A stretch of DNA of 64,000 bases. Source: Fennellomyces sp. T-0311. Taxonomy: Eukaryota; Mucoromycota; Mucoromycetes; Mucorales; Lichtheimiaceae. Location: assembly GCA_025266875.1 (NCBI GenBank), contig JALLLT010000020.1, positions 124,001-188,000 on the forward strand. The letters run 5' to 3'. Position numbers and translations under genes: made by a program. Shown here one piece after another: positions 43,003 through 54,900 of the stretch (within the stretch, counting starts at the first letter, position 1; the number at the start of each line of letters is the position of its first letter). The notes under the pieces are model-generated. The model did not search any database, had not been told where the DNA came from, and saw only the letters and a program-made list of their open reading frames with translations.

Positions 43003-44386
43003 ATGACTGAATTCCGCTCTTTCGAAGTGGAACAATCACGACGCAGCAATCATTCTTTCCTCGCAGACAATGACGATGGCCGACCTGATGAATCGATAGT
43101 TTCACCCGCGTACAGCAACCCGCATTTCGGCAGTGATCTGTATCGTCCCTTGGTCAACGAGTCTCCTCCTGCAAACTTTGTGACAAAAACACCTCAAGAT
43201 GACGATCAGCATAAATCAGCAACACCGCCTTCCGTGAAACGATCTAGCAAATCGCCTCTCAAACGTGAACTGCGAACTCCAAGTGAATGGGAGGAGCTCT
43301 TTCGGAGCAAAGGTATGAGTACTGAGACAGAGGCACAACATGAGGTCGTACGGGAGGAAAAACGCTCGGCTCGACCACGAGAAACGGTCAAGGCAGATCT
43401 TCCTTCGTACATGCGCGGTACAGTATCGTACGAAGGAAGGATGCAACGTCATGACCGGCCACCGGTACCAAAGCCGTCCACAGCGGTAAGCGCAGTAGTA
43501 CGTTTAACAATGAAATAATGCGCTAATCGGGGTACAATAGATGCGGACACGTCAGCCAAAGAAAGACCACCACTTCAAGTCGTCCACGCGTATCAATGCG
43601 ATGGATGACATACACAGCGAAATGAAGGAAGAGGATGTGTACATACCGCTGGCAGCACGCATCAAACTTTTCGAGCAAAGTCTTCGCGGCGGTGCACAAG
43701 CTGTATGTTCATTTGGATATCCGCGCCACACCTTGTGATTAACCCGCCTTGCATTAGCCAACCAATCCCCAACGCTCGTCTTCATCGTTAACACGGCCAC
43801 GCTCACCCAAACTACTCACCCGCCACCGTCCGTCTTCATCGTAAGTAAACGGCGAATAATTGCAATACATGTCTAACAACCAATTCAGACAACGCCCAAC
43901 GCCACAACACCAAGAGGTTTGCGTCCACTTATTTACTTGCTGCTTGACTGAGTTGCTAATGTGAGTACTGTCCAGAAACGCCAACCATTATCCAACTCTA
44001 GCTCCAACACATCCGATCATCGTCGTTCCCGGTCCAACCGCACTCACCCATCCGCGGGTTCACGAAGGGAACCCGGCTCATCCATAACGCCGCCTGCAAA
44101 ACCACCATCCGAAAGCTCGACAAGGGCCAGTAAAAAGCAAAAAATGAACCACGAAAGGACAACCGTGAAGGTGGGCTATCTGTACATCATCCCATTGGTC
44201 ACCTTCTCATAGCGTGTTCTTTTTTAGCCGTTCCGCTTTGCCACCGACGAACGAGCACTGCATCACCAGAAGGCCTTCAAAGCGAAACTCGACCTTTGGA
44301 AGAAAAAGGAGCAGCAGATCGTAGAGGATGCCAAGAAGGCCGTGTGCGCAGCTCCGGTCCAACGACATCGCGGTACAAAGCGAAAG
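43003..44386 (+). CDS. TPX2-domain protein (spindle/microtubule-associated), 3' end uncertain
   Basis: Six exons (43003-43485, 43541-43702, 43758-43840, 43889-43916, 43976-44170, 44228-44386) join in frame with introns of 48-59 bp, giving about 370 residues. Most of the chain is Ser/Pro/Arg-rich and disordered. Exon 2 has the short helix YIPLAARIKLFEQS. Exon 6 carries PFRFATDERALHHQK then FKAKLDLWKKKEQQ, the TPX2 C-terminal domain signature. TPX2-family proteins bind microtubules and promote spindle assembly. After a GTGAGT donor at 44387 the last exon is unclear: splicing to 44548 gives only 12 more residues, while a better-looking acidic frame downstream is one base out of phase. Confidence 0.8.
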
Positions 44387-44547
44387 GTGAGTGCAAGCTT
44401 GCCTTTTGGCGTATCGTTTATTAATCGTGCGTATGCCAGGTGCAAGAGCATTAGGTTGCGGGGCAGATATCTTGTTCATACAGTATAATAATAAATAGTT
44501 GTTTAATACCATGCGCTTGGCTTGGCTTGGCTTCCCGCTACTATCAG

Positions 44548-44928
44548 CCCAACGATCACCATTTCTGCGCCTGCTTCTACTGCTAATACCACATCTGCTG
44601 TCATTATAATAGACAATTCGGATGATGAAGAACAAGAGGACGGCAAGAATCCCGAAACCACCAACAGTGACGGAACTCCACCCGTACTGGATAATAAAAG
44701 CAATATCCTTCCGGATTTGGAACGCGAAGGTTTGCAGTTAGAATAGCAAATACAAGCACAACGCGACGCCCAACGCCAGCTCATCCACCAACTTGAAGAA
44801 GCAGAGGAGTTGTTCAACACATCCGCCACTGCTTATCAGTCGTATGCTTCGGAGGAGCAATATCGTCGCAGACGAACCATGCCGACAACTTACACCGAAA
44901 TCAACCAAAGTACACGGCATGCATAAAA
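44548..44928 (+). pseudogene. Acidic SIM-like and coiled-coil fragment downstream of the TPX2 gene
   Basis: In one frame: TISAPASTANTT, AVIIIDNSDDEEQED (resembles a SUMO-interacting motif), then an in-frame TAG at about 44744-44746 followed by QIQAQRDAQRQLIHQLEE, a coiled coil, ending at about 44928. It may be the original C-terminus of the TPX2 gene after a one-base shift, or the tail of a MULE like the last exon of the 15,032-18,075 gene, which has the same acidic-then-coiled layout. Confidence 0.45.
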
Positions 44929-45078
44929 CTTTTATTTGTCTGGTTATCAAGCACTGTAGATTTCCTTATAAATCCTCTTTTTCTCTTTGTACAACATATA
45001 TAACTCAAATATATCATATTGTCATATTTTCATTATAAAATTGTACTTTTAACTCTTTATAGTACAGTAAAATCACCG

Positions 45079-45137
45079 GGTAAACTATTGCCCTTACTAC
45101 GCCTCTGGGGAAATTTCAGCGGCTCCTCTGGTGCGTG
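45079..45137 (+). repeat. 58-bp direct repeat, left copy
   Basis: Core CTCTGGGGAAATTTCAGCGG; a second copy in the same orientation lies at 47661-47718 (about 80-85% identity by eye). The pair brackets the dead MULE 4. Confidence 0.75.
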
Positions 45138-45636
45138 TTCAAACAGCAACCGAGGAAACAGGGGCTTCAAGTCCAGGAGGCGGAGGCAGGGTGTATTCTC
45201 AGATATTGTCGTATCTCTGAAAATGCACACTTCTCTAATATTAAAACTGGCGATGCCATCAATACGTATGTACGATTAACGTCATATCGATATTTTCTTT
45301 ACCATTCCAATTGTACGTATGGTGCTCTGGTTTGCCGAATAACAAAGTACTGGCCGGCCGAAATAAACCTATGAGGTTCACCATATTCATCTCTACGACT
45401 AACCACATGATGCTTACAAAATAGGACGCCACTTCGCACAAAAGAAGGACAGGCGCAGGTTCATGTCTCAACTGACGTTGGGTAATTGTCGCGAAAGTTA
45501 ATGCGCATGCCTCTGGCTATTCCTCCTTGGTCTTATAGCCCGTTCCAACTGCTAACAAAAATTATTATTCCATAGGGTCGGAATACGGAGGCGAACCATC
45601 TGTTGGTTGAATTACTTCATTAACATGAGAATATAA

Positions 45637-47560
45637 TTATCCAAAATGACGTAAAAAAGCATATCCAAGCGAGAACGAGGATGCGTAGCTAAGTTGTTGC
45701 GCTTCAAAGCACTCCAAAAAGCTCAATAAACATCGTAGCTCGTCTGGCTGTAATAAAATCTGGTACAATGCTACGCGCCCATTGATCGTATATTTCCCTT
45801 TTATACTAATTGGTAGATAGACCCGTGCATCGACCAAGTCATTATAGGGACAATAGTCATAAATCTCCCTGCCTGGATACTGGTATGTAGCAGCGGCTTC
45901 GCGTCGCTGACAACTTCCGCGACGGAAATATGTAATACTATTTGAGCTTGATAAAGTAATGACAGGCCCTGAATAGACCATGTACGTTTGACAAATAGTT
46001 TACCATGCGGAATCGATATAGGCATACTATAATGCTCGGTCATAGGAGCATCAATAGCTTTCCCATGTCTCTGGTTGGCCATAACTGAATTTTCGCCACG
46101 GCCACCAATAGATGATGTAGAGTCATCACCAACCAAGAGGATAATACGATAGCTATGGTCCAGTGGTAAGGAGGAGGGTTGCCCGGTCTTTTTGGATCAG
46201 TTTGCGCCGAACCTGATGCTGTATATGCCAAATGCAGATATGTACACATGCACCTTCAATTGCATTTAGCTGGGCATTGTCTTTATCCCAGAACATAAGC
46301 ACAAGTTGAAAGCCAATGTCTTGCAAGATGCCGAAGAGCTCTTTACGAGTGTTGGTCTTTGTAAGTGGTGCTTCATTGAATGATGTATAGACCATGTTCA
46401 CAATTAGAAAACCCACACCACCAGCATTTGCGACAATGGAAAATAACTCTCAGTCTGCACGGCTGATTCTGAGTGTCGTGTCAATAAAGTATTCTGTGAC
46501 ATATTCACATTCGACCAAGGGCGTGGAAAAAGGTGTGGTAAACTCAAGAGCAATGGCATGATCATCCTGTTTCCAGTACACCTGGTATTTATTCAGTTAT
46601 TTGTTAGAAAATTTATACTATCTACTACGCTTATTTCTAGCTTAAAAAGCAAAAACTAGGATTGTTATTTGTAGATGACTTTTATACATACCTCATTGTA
46701 ACCATTATGGCGATCTTTCTATGAGCAAACGTGTAGATACCATTTGATCTTTATTTAAACGGTAGTTTGTCTTGAAAGACTCACTCCATCAGTAGTACAC
46801 TTGCATTGGCGTTACATCGGACTCCACGGATTGCCTGGTGGTCGCAGTAAACAATTGTGGGGCTGTCGTGGTGACCGTCTGTTCTCGAAGCAGTGTGGTC
46901 TCGTATCTCCATAGCAACTGGCACACGGATGGTATCGATTTCCAAGTCAACGCGTGCATGCTCGCAATGCCTAATTTTGAGCTTAACACATCTAAAGTTC
47001 CGTTTTACTGACCCTTTCACACAACCTTTGCAGTCAAATCGGAGAAGCAGAGCATTCCTACGTTGGACTTGGGAATAGTGTATCTGATTTTGAATCTACT
47101 TTGATCCTGACAGTATGCAGTGAACGAAATACCGAATTCCAATGCTGGGTCCGCTACACTTTTACGAACATAGGTATTGATGTCACAGGATTGAACCTCA
47201 TCGATGATCAAATCAATAAGGGCATGGCCTTCCACCGACTCCATATGTGGTTGAATGCAGATATGGCCATCGAACGAGGAGTCCTATCAATATAATCCGT
47301 ATAAATAAACACATGGATACGAATTTTATAATGCGTACAAAGCCGCCATTTGACTGGATAGGATACACCTCGTTCAGTGCGTCTAAAAGCGTCGTGTTAT
47401 CGATTGAAACAGTAGGGTGAGACGTGCGACGGAGACGGCATTCCAGACAGCTATTGTATTTACCTTTTCGGCCAACAAAAGATAACATGTCCGCGACCAT
47501 CACAGAAGTAAGTATTCTCCACGTCGAATCCATCTGGTCCAAGGTCCATGGTACGCAGGC
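45637..47560 (-). pseudogene. MULE transposase 4, heavily decayed relative of the 15,032-18,075 gene
   Basis: Minus-strand fragments in several frames follow the same order as the intact gene: CLECRLRR zinc motif (about 47,440), a middle domain (HALIDLIIDEVQSCD, about 47,220), DTTLRISRAD-stop-ELFSIVANAGG with the first catalytic region (about 46,460), then VLMFWDKDNAQLNAIEGA and CIWHIQHQVRRKL (46,320-46,200) matching the second Asp region. The C-terminal half is barely recognisable. Many frameshifts and stops show it is old. Confidence 0.75.
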
Positions 47561-47660
47561 GGTCAGTTGGCAGAGTGGTGTTATCGCTTATGGTTATAAA
47601 AACAGCAATAGGTCCTCGTTACCTGCAGGAAAAACGAAATAAGGCCACCAAAGGCACCTA

Positions 47661-47718
47661 GGTAAAGTATTGCCTTCACCACGTCTCTGGGGAAATTTCA
47701 GCGGCTCGTATGGTGCGT
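47661..47718 (+). repeat. 58-bp direct repeat, right copy
   Basis: See the left copy at 45079-45137. Confidence 0.75.
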
Positions 47719-47724
47719 ACACAA

Positions 47725-48735
47725 TGACATAATCCTGTGGTGCTTTAATGGTCATCCAATCAAGCACACGCTTCCGTGGAGACTACGCGCACAGAAATCA
47801 GGTCAAGATGGCAGAACCTTGGTCGCCTGCGCCTTTCTCGAGATCTGGCGGGCGCACTGGCGATTTGTTTTCCAATGCGAAACTTTCCTCGCAACCCGCG
47901 TAACCGCTCATATCATTCGGCAATTGAAGAGGTTAGATAGAGAAAACGCCTTGAATGTCTAAAATTGACAATTAGTTGTTTACGGTTCAACGGATGCCAA
48001 TATTCGGGTGACCAATAAAATTATTATCTACAAAAAAACAGATCAGACCAAGCTGCTTCGTTACAAAGCACCATACAGCTTGTTTATAAAAAAGTATTAT
48101 ATACCCTGTATCCCATTGCAGCCATCAAAACCTTAGTTACTTATATCACGTTAACTTTGCATAGCTTAGTATCTTTGCGCGATGATGGGTAGCGAGATTG
48201 GAGTAGTACTTTTCTGTGCGCATGATGGTTAGCGAATAACAAATAACGAACTTGGATGACACTTTTTCTGTGTGCGTAACGATCGTTAACAAGGAACGAA
48301 GTATTTTCTATGCGCCTGATGAGAGCTAGCGACGCTGGTATATAGCCTTTTCTGACCGTGCGTTGAGAAGGGGAGCTCTTGAGCGGTCTGGGTAAGCATG
48401 GGTGAGAAAAAAGTAAGGTTTGAGATATAAAGATCCACTAATTACGAGAGTAAGGGTCGATGGAAGTTGCACAGAAAAAGTGCTACTCCGCTTTTTTCTG
48501 TGTGCCTCGTTCAATTTTGTGCAAAGGTATTAAGCTATGCAAAGTAAAGTGATATAAACAACCAAGGTTTTGATGGCTGCAATGGGATATAGCGTATTTG
48601 ATATATTTTTTATAAACAAATTGTATGATGCTCTGTAATGAAACAGCTTGGTCTGATTTTTGTGCGCGAAGTCTCCACAGAAGTGTGCCTTTGATTGGAT
48701 GATCATTAAAGTACCACAGCGTTATGTTAAAGTGC
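47725..48735. repeat. Foldback structure of the 'ctgtgcgc' repeat family
   Basis: Two inverted arms: 47725-47805 pairs with about 48655-48735, and 48030-48178 pairs with 48498-48655 (for example CCCATTGCAGCCATCAAAAC versus its complement). A 225-bp insert (47806-48029) interrupts the left arm; the loop is 48179-48497. The left half equals the 39,535-40,199 element in reverse, so this is two copies head to head, one truncated. Confidence 0.75.
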
Positions 48736-49138
48736 CAAAGTTTTTTCTGTGCGCGAGGTGTTCCCCATTTTGAAAACATGCTAGACGCAGCGAGATTTGC
48801 GAGGACTTGGGGGGTTGAAAAGACATGATACGAAACGATTCAAGCCACGTGTCCTCTTTCGTAGATCTTCAAGGTACATACGGGTTATTTCACAGATCAG
48901 ACCAAGGTACGTACCTGATATGGCCATGTTCCGGAACGCCGCCTAAAGCAGCTCCATAGAATGAAATACTCTGCAATGCACTACAAGCACAGGGAGATCC
49001 GCGCTACCCTTGCGGCAGCTAGGCGAAGCACACAAGTGCAGATCACGAATGAACTGCTCGGCATCTCGCCACCCTGTCTCCCAGAAAGTACAAAACACAG
49101 TTTTAATTAATGGTGTGTTTCTAGCTCTAATCTTTTAG
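48736..49138 (+). other. Possible decayed N-terminal part of the Fanzor-like gene
   Basis: One frame reads RLKQLHRMKYSAMHYKHREI then LAAARRSTQVQITNELL (about 48,935-49,060), helical and basic, but a consistent splice into the exon at 49139 was not found (the best donor is one phase off). Confidence 0.35.
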
Positions 49139-49975
49139 AACGCAAAAATCCAATTTATCCACTTTACATCGACGCGCCAGAGGAAAAGAGCTTCCCGTCG
49201 TTGTCGACGAGACGCACAGCGAAATGTTGGGTGGGAACGGAACCCATTGCCAACCATCAGTTTCCGGGGCGACGGTAGTATGCCGAATATACCTGGTTAT
49301 GCGTCAATTCCGCACTTTGTACGTCTGATACTCATGTATTAGCTGCGCTATGATTAACTAGTGATTATTGTAGAGCATGATCCAATTTGCGTCACGGCAC
49401 ATGCTTGTTATAAGAACGAACGAAATGTACGCAAGTCAAGTACATGCCGCTTGCGACGCGCGCCTTCGAGCGGTATACGGGATATATCACCATTGCGAGC
49501 ATAGGTACTTGGGTTGCACTGGCGTATGCGATCTCAATTTCACCAACCTTCAAATAGGTATAAGCGACGCCGCACCACAACAGGCAATGGTACTCGAGGA
49601 AGGAACGTCCGCTGGTGTGTTGATGAGGATTCTGCCTTCTTGGACAGAAAGTCAGAGTGTGACGAGAGGCAAAACAAAGGTAAATCTCTCGATTGTACAA
49701 AAAAAAGAAAGTTTCTCATTTCATAAACTACAGCGTCAGAAGTTTGGGCACTGACGCGGTGCACCAATTTGGATGCGCACATACGCCCAGTGTTAAATGA
49801 AAGGCCCGATGGTGCTTTTGAGCCTATGTTCTAATGAGCATTTGCTGCCTAGATTGTCAACCGCGACACGAACGCGGCCAAAAACATGCGGCGCATTGGA
49901 ATCGCGTATATGGAACTGGATGGCCACCCCGACCACGGTCCCCCACCTCTCCGTCTCCCCACCAAATGTAAATGA
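49139..49975 (+). CDS. Fanzor / TnpB-like RuvC nuclease, C-terminal 203 residues
   Basis: Five exons (49139-49318, 49374-49504, 49558-49679, 49734-49789, 49853-49975) join in frame through GT-AG introns of 53-63 bp. In order: FRGDGSM (candidate RuvC-I/II acidic position, visible residue 45), RHMLVIRTNEMYAS (Glu at 77), a degraded zinc ribbon with HAAC (84-87; normally CxxC) and TRCTN (Cys 154, partner Cys replaced by Ala), then VNRDTNAAKNM with Asp 168, the RuvC-III signature of OrfB/TnpB/Fanzor proteins. These eukaryotic homologues of TnpB are RNA-guided nucleases carried by transposons. No N-terminus was found and two zinc ligands are changed, so this is probably a decaying or neofunctionalised copy. 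It ends 156 bp before CARM1. Confidence 0.62.
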
Positions 49976-50131
49976 ATGATAGGCTCCGATTAAAATAGCC
50001 ACAGCGTTTGATTTTAGGTTTGACGAAAGTGTCTGGGCTTGGCCACCCCAGGCATGGAAGTCGAGCCCAAATCTTTATAGCAGAGGACCGGCGTCGCGTA
50101 CTGGACTTGTCTTTCAACTTTTTTTTTCTGC

Positions 50132-51808
50132 ATGTCAAACGACGAAAAAAAACCAGGCGTGGAGCATAGAGATCCGCAGTACTTTGGGTATTATGCAATG
50201 CTACAGCATCAGGTACACCTTCTCTTACTTTGGCGAAACTTCGGACGCATGCAGTATATACGCGTCTCTTGGAATCATGAATTGACACACGGCGTTTTAT
50301 AAACTACCCGTACATCAAAAAGCAAAACATGTTGCAAGATACTGTGCGGACGTCCACCTACCGTTCTGCCATTCTATTGAATGGTCCTGGCTGCTTCCAG
50401 GACAAGATCGTCATGGATGTCGGCGCGGGTTCCGGCATTCTTTCATACTTTGCTGTCCAGGCCGGTGCTGCCCAAGTATATGCTGTGGAGGCATCGGGCA
50501 TGGCGAAAAAGATGAAGAAGCTTGTGGAAGCGCCAAACACAAACCAGTTTTTGAAGGGCAAGGTTCAGGTGATTAACGGTAAGGTTATGGCTGGCATTCT
50601 GCTGAGCAGAATGAGTTGATGTCTTTTGGTACAATAGCCAAGATCGAGGATCCCGATCTACGGATTCCCAAAGTCGATACGATCGTTTCGGAACCTATCG
50701 GCGTATTGCTTTTTCATGAAAGAATGGTAACGCTCGAAGCCATAGAAACAAGACGAAGTAACCAAAAGTGCATTTGACAGCTGGAAAGTTACATTTATGC
50801 TCGCGACCATTACTTGAAGCCCGGTGGTGCACTTTTCCCATCCAAGGGCAATATTTTCCTTGCTCCCTTCACCGACGCCACGCTCTGGAGCGAAACCATG
50901 GCCAAGGCGCGATTCTGGTAATGCACCGCAGCGTGTTCTTTTTCGTCATATGCTAAATCTGCTTTGGTTTCCAGGGAGCAGCAATCGTTCTACGGCATTA
51001 ACCTAACGTCTTTGTATAAGGACGCTCGCGACGAGATGTTTGGTAAGTGTTGGATGGACACATGCGCCGGATGGAGCTTACGTGTTTCGTAATAGGAATG
51101 CCGGTTGTTGGTCACTTTGATCATCGCAACCTTATCACAACGCCCACCTTATTTGATGCATACGGCGTTGACTTTTCCACAGTGACGGTATCGGACCTGC
51201 TGGATATGACCATGCCATTTAAATGGTCAGCGGCATACACGGGTCTGATGCACGGTGTTGCCGGATGGTTCGATCTAACGTTTGCCCCTCCACCTTACGG
51301 CGGATCATCCAACGATCCAAATCTCATCAACACCACCATCGAAATGTCCACGGGGCCCGCAGCGGACCGCACTCACTGGCAGCAAGTTCGTTTCTTATTC
51401 AAGGAACCGTTGGCAGTCAACTCGACGCAAACCATTCGTGGATGGATGCGCGCCATCGTCAACGACATGCGAAGCTACACCATTTTTGTCGAGGTTGTCG
51501 TTGGCGATGAGGTCCCGTTGAGCGACCCGGCAAAGATTGATACAGAAGCCTTCGCAGATTCATCCGACGAGGAGACCCCGCTCAGACGACGTGGCCGTTG
51601 GGAACTTCACGAGCAAACGTACAACTATAGCTACACTCCCGGACTTGTTCCCGATCACAAACCAGAGTACTCTTGTTTGTATCAGCCAGAGAGTGTTATT
51701 GATCAAGCCACTGCAACTGCAAACCAGCACCCACCGCAGCAAGGTGAAATCATAGACTTTACCGCGATGAATAATGTTATGGAGAATTACGACAATTTTG
51801 TAAATTGA
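50132..51808 (+). CDS. CARM1: CARM1 (PRMT4)-type protein arginine methyltransferase, 447 aa
   Basis: Six exons (50132-50212, 50323-50578, 50638-50726, 50781-50917, 50975-51042, 51096-51808) close exactly in frame. It transfers methyl from S-adenosylmethionine to arginine (asymmetric dimethylation in this type), acting on histones and RNA-binding proteins in the nucleus. Seen directly: [11 protein letters not shown] and [11 protein letters not shown] helices, motif [10 protein letters not shown] (57-65), VEAS, the double-Glu loop [15 protein letters not shown], and the THW loop ([10 protein letters not shown]). The N-terminal PH-like domain of animal CARM1 is absent: only about 16 residues precede the core. 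Start chosen as the ATG after a pyrimidine run. The C-terminal 100 residues are acidic and low-complexity. Confidence 0.93.
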
Positions 51809-51933
51809 GAAGTCTTGCATAGAAGCCCAATGCTTAGTAGATATGTCAAAATCAACATGAACCTTCGATTTAAATAGCTAGTAAACGTTACAAGTAAACC
51901 ACAAAATACGTAGTTTCTAGTCTAATGTATAGC

Positions 51934-54900
51934 CTACGCGCCATCCTTTGCTTCAGTTGCGTGATGATGCTTCTTCCCCCCTTGCCACTTATCCCATCCC
52001 TTGTGGCCGTCCTTCCATCTGTCCCATATTTTTTTCTTGCCATCCTTCCACGAGTGCTTCTTCACATCATCGTCTTGCTTTTTGCCATCGTAATCACAGT
52101 CGTCGTCGTCATTCCACTGGTCTTCGTTGCTCCACTCGTCCCTATGGTCGTCATGTTCCCAATCTCCGTGATCTTTCCAATGCCTGTCTTTTTCGACCCC
52201 ACTGTATTCATGATCCTTCCATTGTATATGCTTATCGTCCTTCCAATGTTCATCTTTATCATGATGGTGTCTCCAGCCCTTGTCCTTTTCATGATGGTTT
52301 CTCCAATTCTTGTCCTGTTCATGATATTTCGAATCCTCATTCATGTCATAATGGTCCCTCCAGCCCTTATCCTTCCAATGGTCTTTGCCACCGCGAGTCG
52401 CAGTTGGTGTCGGAGGAGCACCCGTCAAAGTCACGCAGTGAACCGGTCCACCGCTGTCTTCCTGGTAGCAGAATGTCGGTGTCTATTGGCATCGATTAAT
52501 AAATGCAATCAATCAAAGAGATTATTCAGCGTACCGCAGTGGAAGAAAGAGTTGAAGTAGATGTAGCTGTTCCCGTATGCTCTGTCAGCGTTGGCATTAC
52601 CGTTGATCGAGCCTTTGTTGTTCTTGTAACCGTGGATGTGATCCTGAGGGTCGTCTTGACCGTTGACGTTATTGGCTTGACGTGTTTGGTTGTATGACTT
52701 TTGGCTGTGGGAGATAAAGTCGATGTTCGTGTCGTTGTACTGGTTGTACGTGTTGTCTTTCGTATGGTGTGTGTTGCTGTCTTTGTACCGGTGTGCGCGG
52801 TCGCTGATTTTGTTGTACTAGTCATCGTACCATGTGTCTTTGTTCCAGTCGCTGCACTAGGCGTTTTTGTTGCCGTCTTGGTACCTTGCGCCTTTGTTGA
52901 CGTTTTTGTTCCAGGTACAGTGATAGTGCGAGCCTTTGTTGCTTCCTTTGATGTAGTCTTACTATTCGTTGCAGTGATGTCTCGTCTAGTAGTGGTGGCT
53001 CCATCCGTTTTCTTTGTCGTCGATGCACTGTTTCCTGCTGATGTTATCGGCTTTCCAGTGGTTGTAGGTTTGGCTGTTACTTTTACGGTCGTTGCCTTCG
53101 TTTTTGTTGTCGGTGTATTTGTCTTGGTGCCTTTTCTCGTCGTGGTCCCAGTAGTTGATGTAGATGACGTTCTAATCTTCTCTGTTGTAGCCGCCATCTT
53201 TGTGGAAGCAGACGAGGTTACTGTACGTGGGGGTGACGAACGTGTGGCTTCATTTCCGATGCTGGCATTGAGTTCGCCACTGGTCGATGCTCTGATTTGA
53301 TTTTCACCAGACAGATTGTCATCTGCTTCTGTTATAATAAGGGTATCTGATGGAACATCAAGTTCTATAGGTGTAGCTGTTGTTGGAGTATCTGTAGTAG
53401 AGATCGTACTATCTATAATTGAGGAAGATAGGACTTGTCGACTACTTGTTGATGCGGCACTGTTGCTAGACTGAGGAGAGGATGGTGTTGCTGTTTCTTC
53501 ATCTGATAAATCCGAGGATATCGAGAACGTAGGTAAAAGCACAATGTTGGTATCGGTCGTAATGATGTTTTTGAATGATGTGCTTCCATGTGTTGAAGCA
53601 ATATTGGGCACTGAAAGCGAGCTCTTGTTGATCAATATAGTAGATGACCTCGTTACGCTTGCAACTGGTGAGAGTGATTTACTGCTTGTTGATCTAGAGA
53701 TAACCATCGATGTGCCTTTTTTGAGACGTTAGATCAGGCGTTTCATCATAGAATAATCAACAATATTATACCTGAAGTTGAAATGCTCGTGGTGCTGCTT
53801 CTGGACTCAGAGTCACTCGTAGACGAAAAAAGTGGCAAACCACTTGATGTTCTCGAAGCAGAGCCTGAAGGAGAACTATTAGTATTCCCCGATGATTGAG
53901 ATGACCATTCACTAATCACGCTACTTGATTGCGTGGAAGGCAAAGATGATGCTTTAGATATTATTTATACGTTAGATCCTGTCATTTTGTATTGAAAGAC
54001 ATTAAAGCGCCTTACCTATTGGAGATGTTTGGGTTGCTTGATTTGAGCTTGTTAAAATTATCGTATTTCTTGACGAGCTTCCTATTGGCCTCGGTGTGCT
54101 ATCTAAAGCAGTAGTTGGAGTAATAGTTCTTGTGATGGACGTAGAGCCAGTTGAAGCAGTGACCACCGGCTGTGATGAGCTTGGTACTGGCGGAGTAGCT
54201 CCTTGCGTTCTAGCTATGCTGGAAGTAGATCTTGTGGTTGGGGCACTCCCCAATGGGAACCCTATCAGTAAAGAGTAATACATAAGTATAGGTTGCTCTA
54301 ATTGCAGTGTAAGAAAGATATTTACCACTTGACGACACTGAACCTGACTGTTGATGTGCTAGGATAGTAGATGCAGTGCTAAACGCTGGTTTGCTTGGCG
54401 TCGAAGACGTTGTACCTCCTTTAAAAAAGTTAACAAGTGTTTCTCGAATTATATTTGTATAATACAGTGGTACCTGATGTGGTTGCACTCACACCGGGAG
54501 TTAGCGATACAGCCGTTGAGTGTGATCCGGATGATGTTGTAGTTGATAGAGTAGCAGAGAGGACGGAAGTCGCATTAATTTCACTCACACTATGCGCCGA
54601 CGTTCCAGTAGATGAACTTGATCTAGATGTCGACGCCGTCAATAGTGTAGCAGATCGAATGGATGATCCATCTGTTGCGCTCGTATCATGGGTTGACAAT
54701 ACAGCGGTCGAACTTAATCCAGATGTCCATGCTGTTGATGGAGTAGCAAAGGCGATAGATGATCCACCTGTCGTAGAGACACGATTCGTCATCGATACAG
54801 CGGCTGATTGGGATCCGGATGCTGTTGATACAATAACAGGTCTAGAAGAAGTCCCATCTGTTGTAGATATACTAGTCACTGTTGACATAGCAGAAGATAG

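Noticed and set aside
52388..52482. D-S-G-G-P, resembling the trypsin active site, in the last mucin exon
   Set aside because: No other serine-protease blocks surround it; chance similarity.
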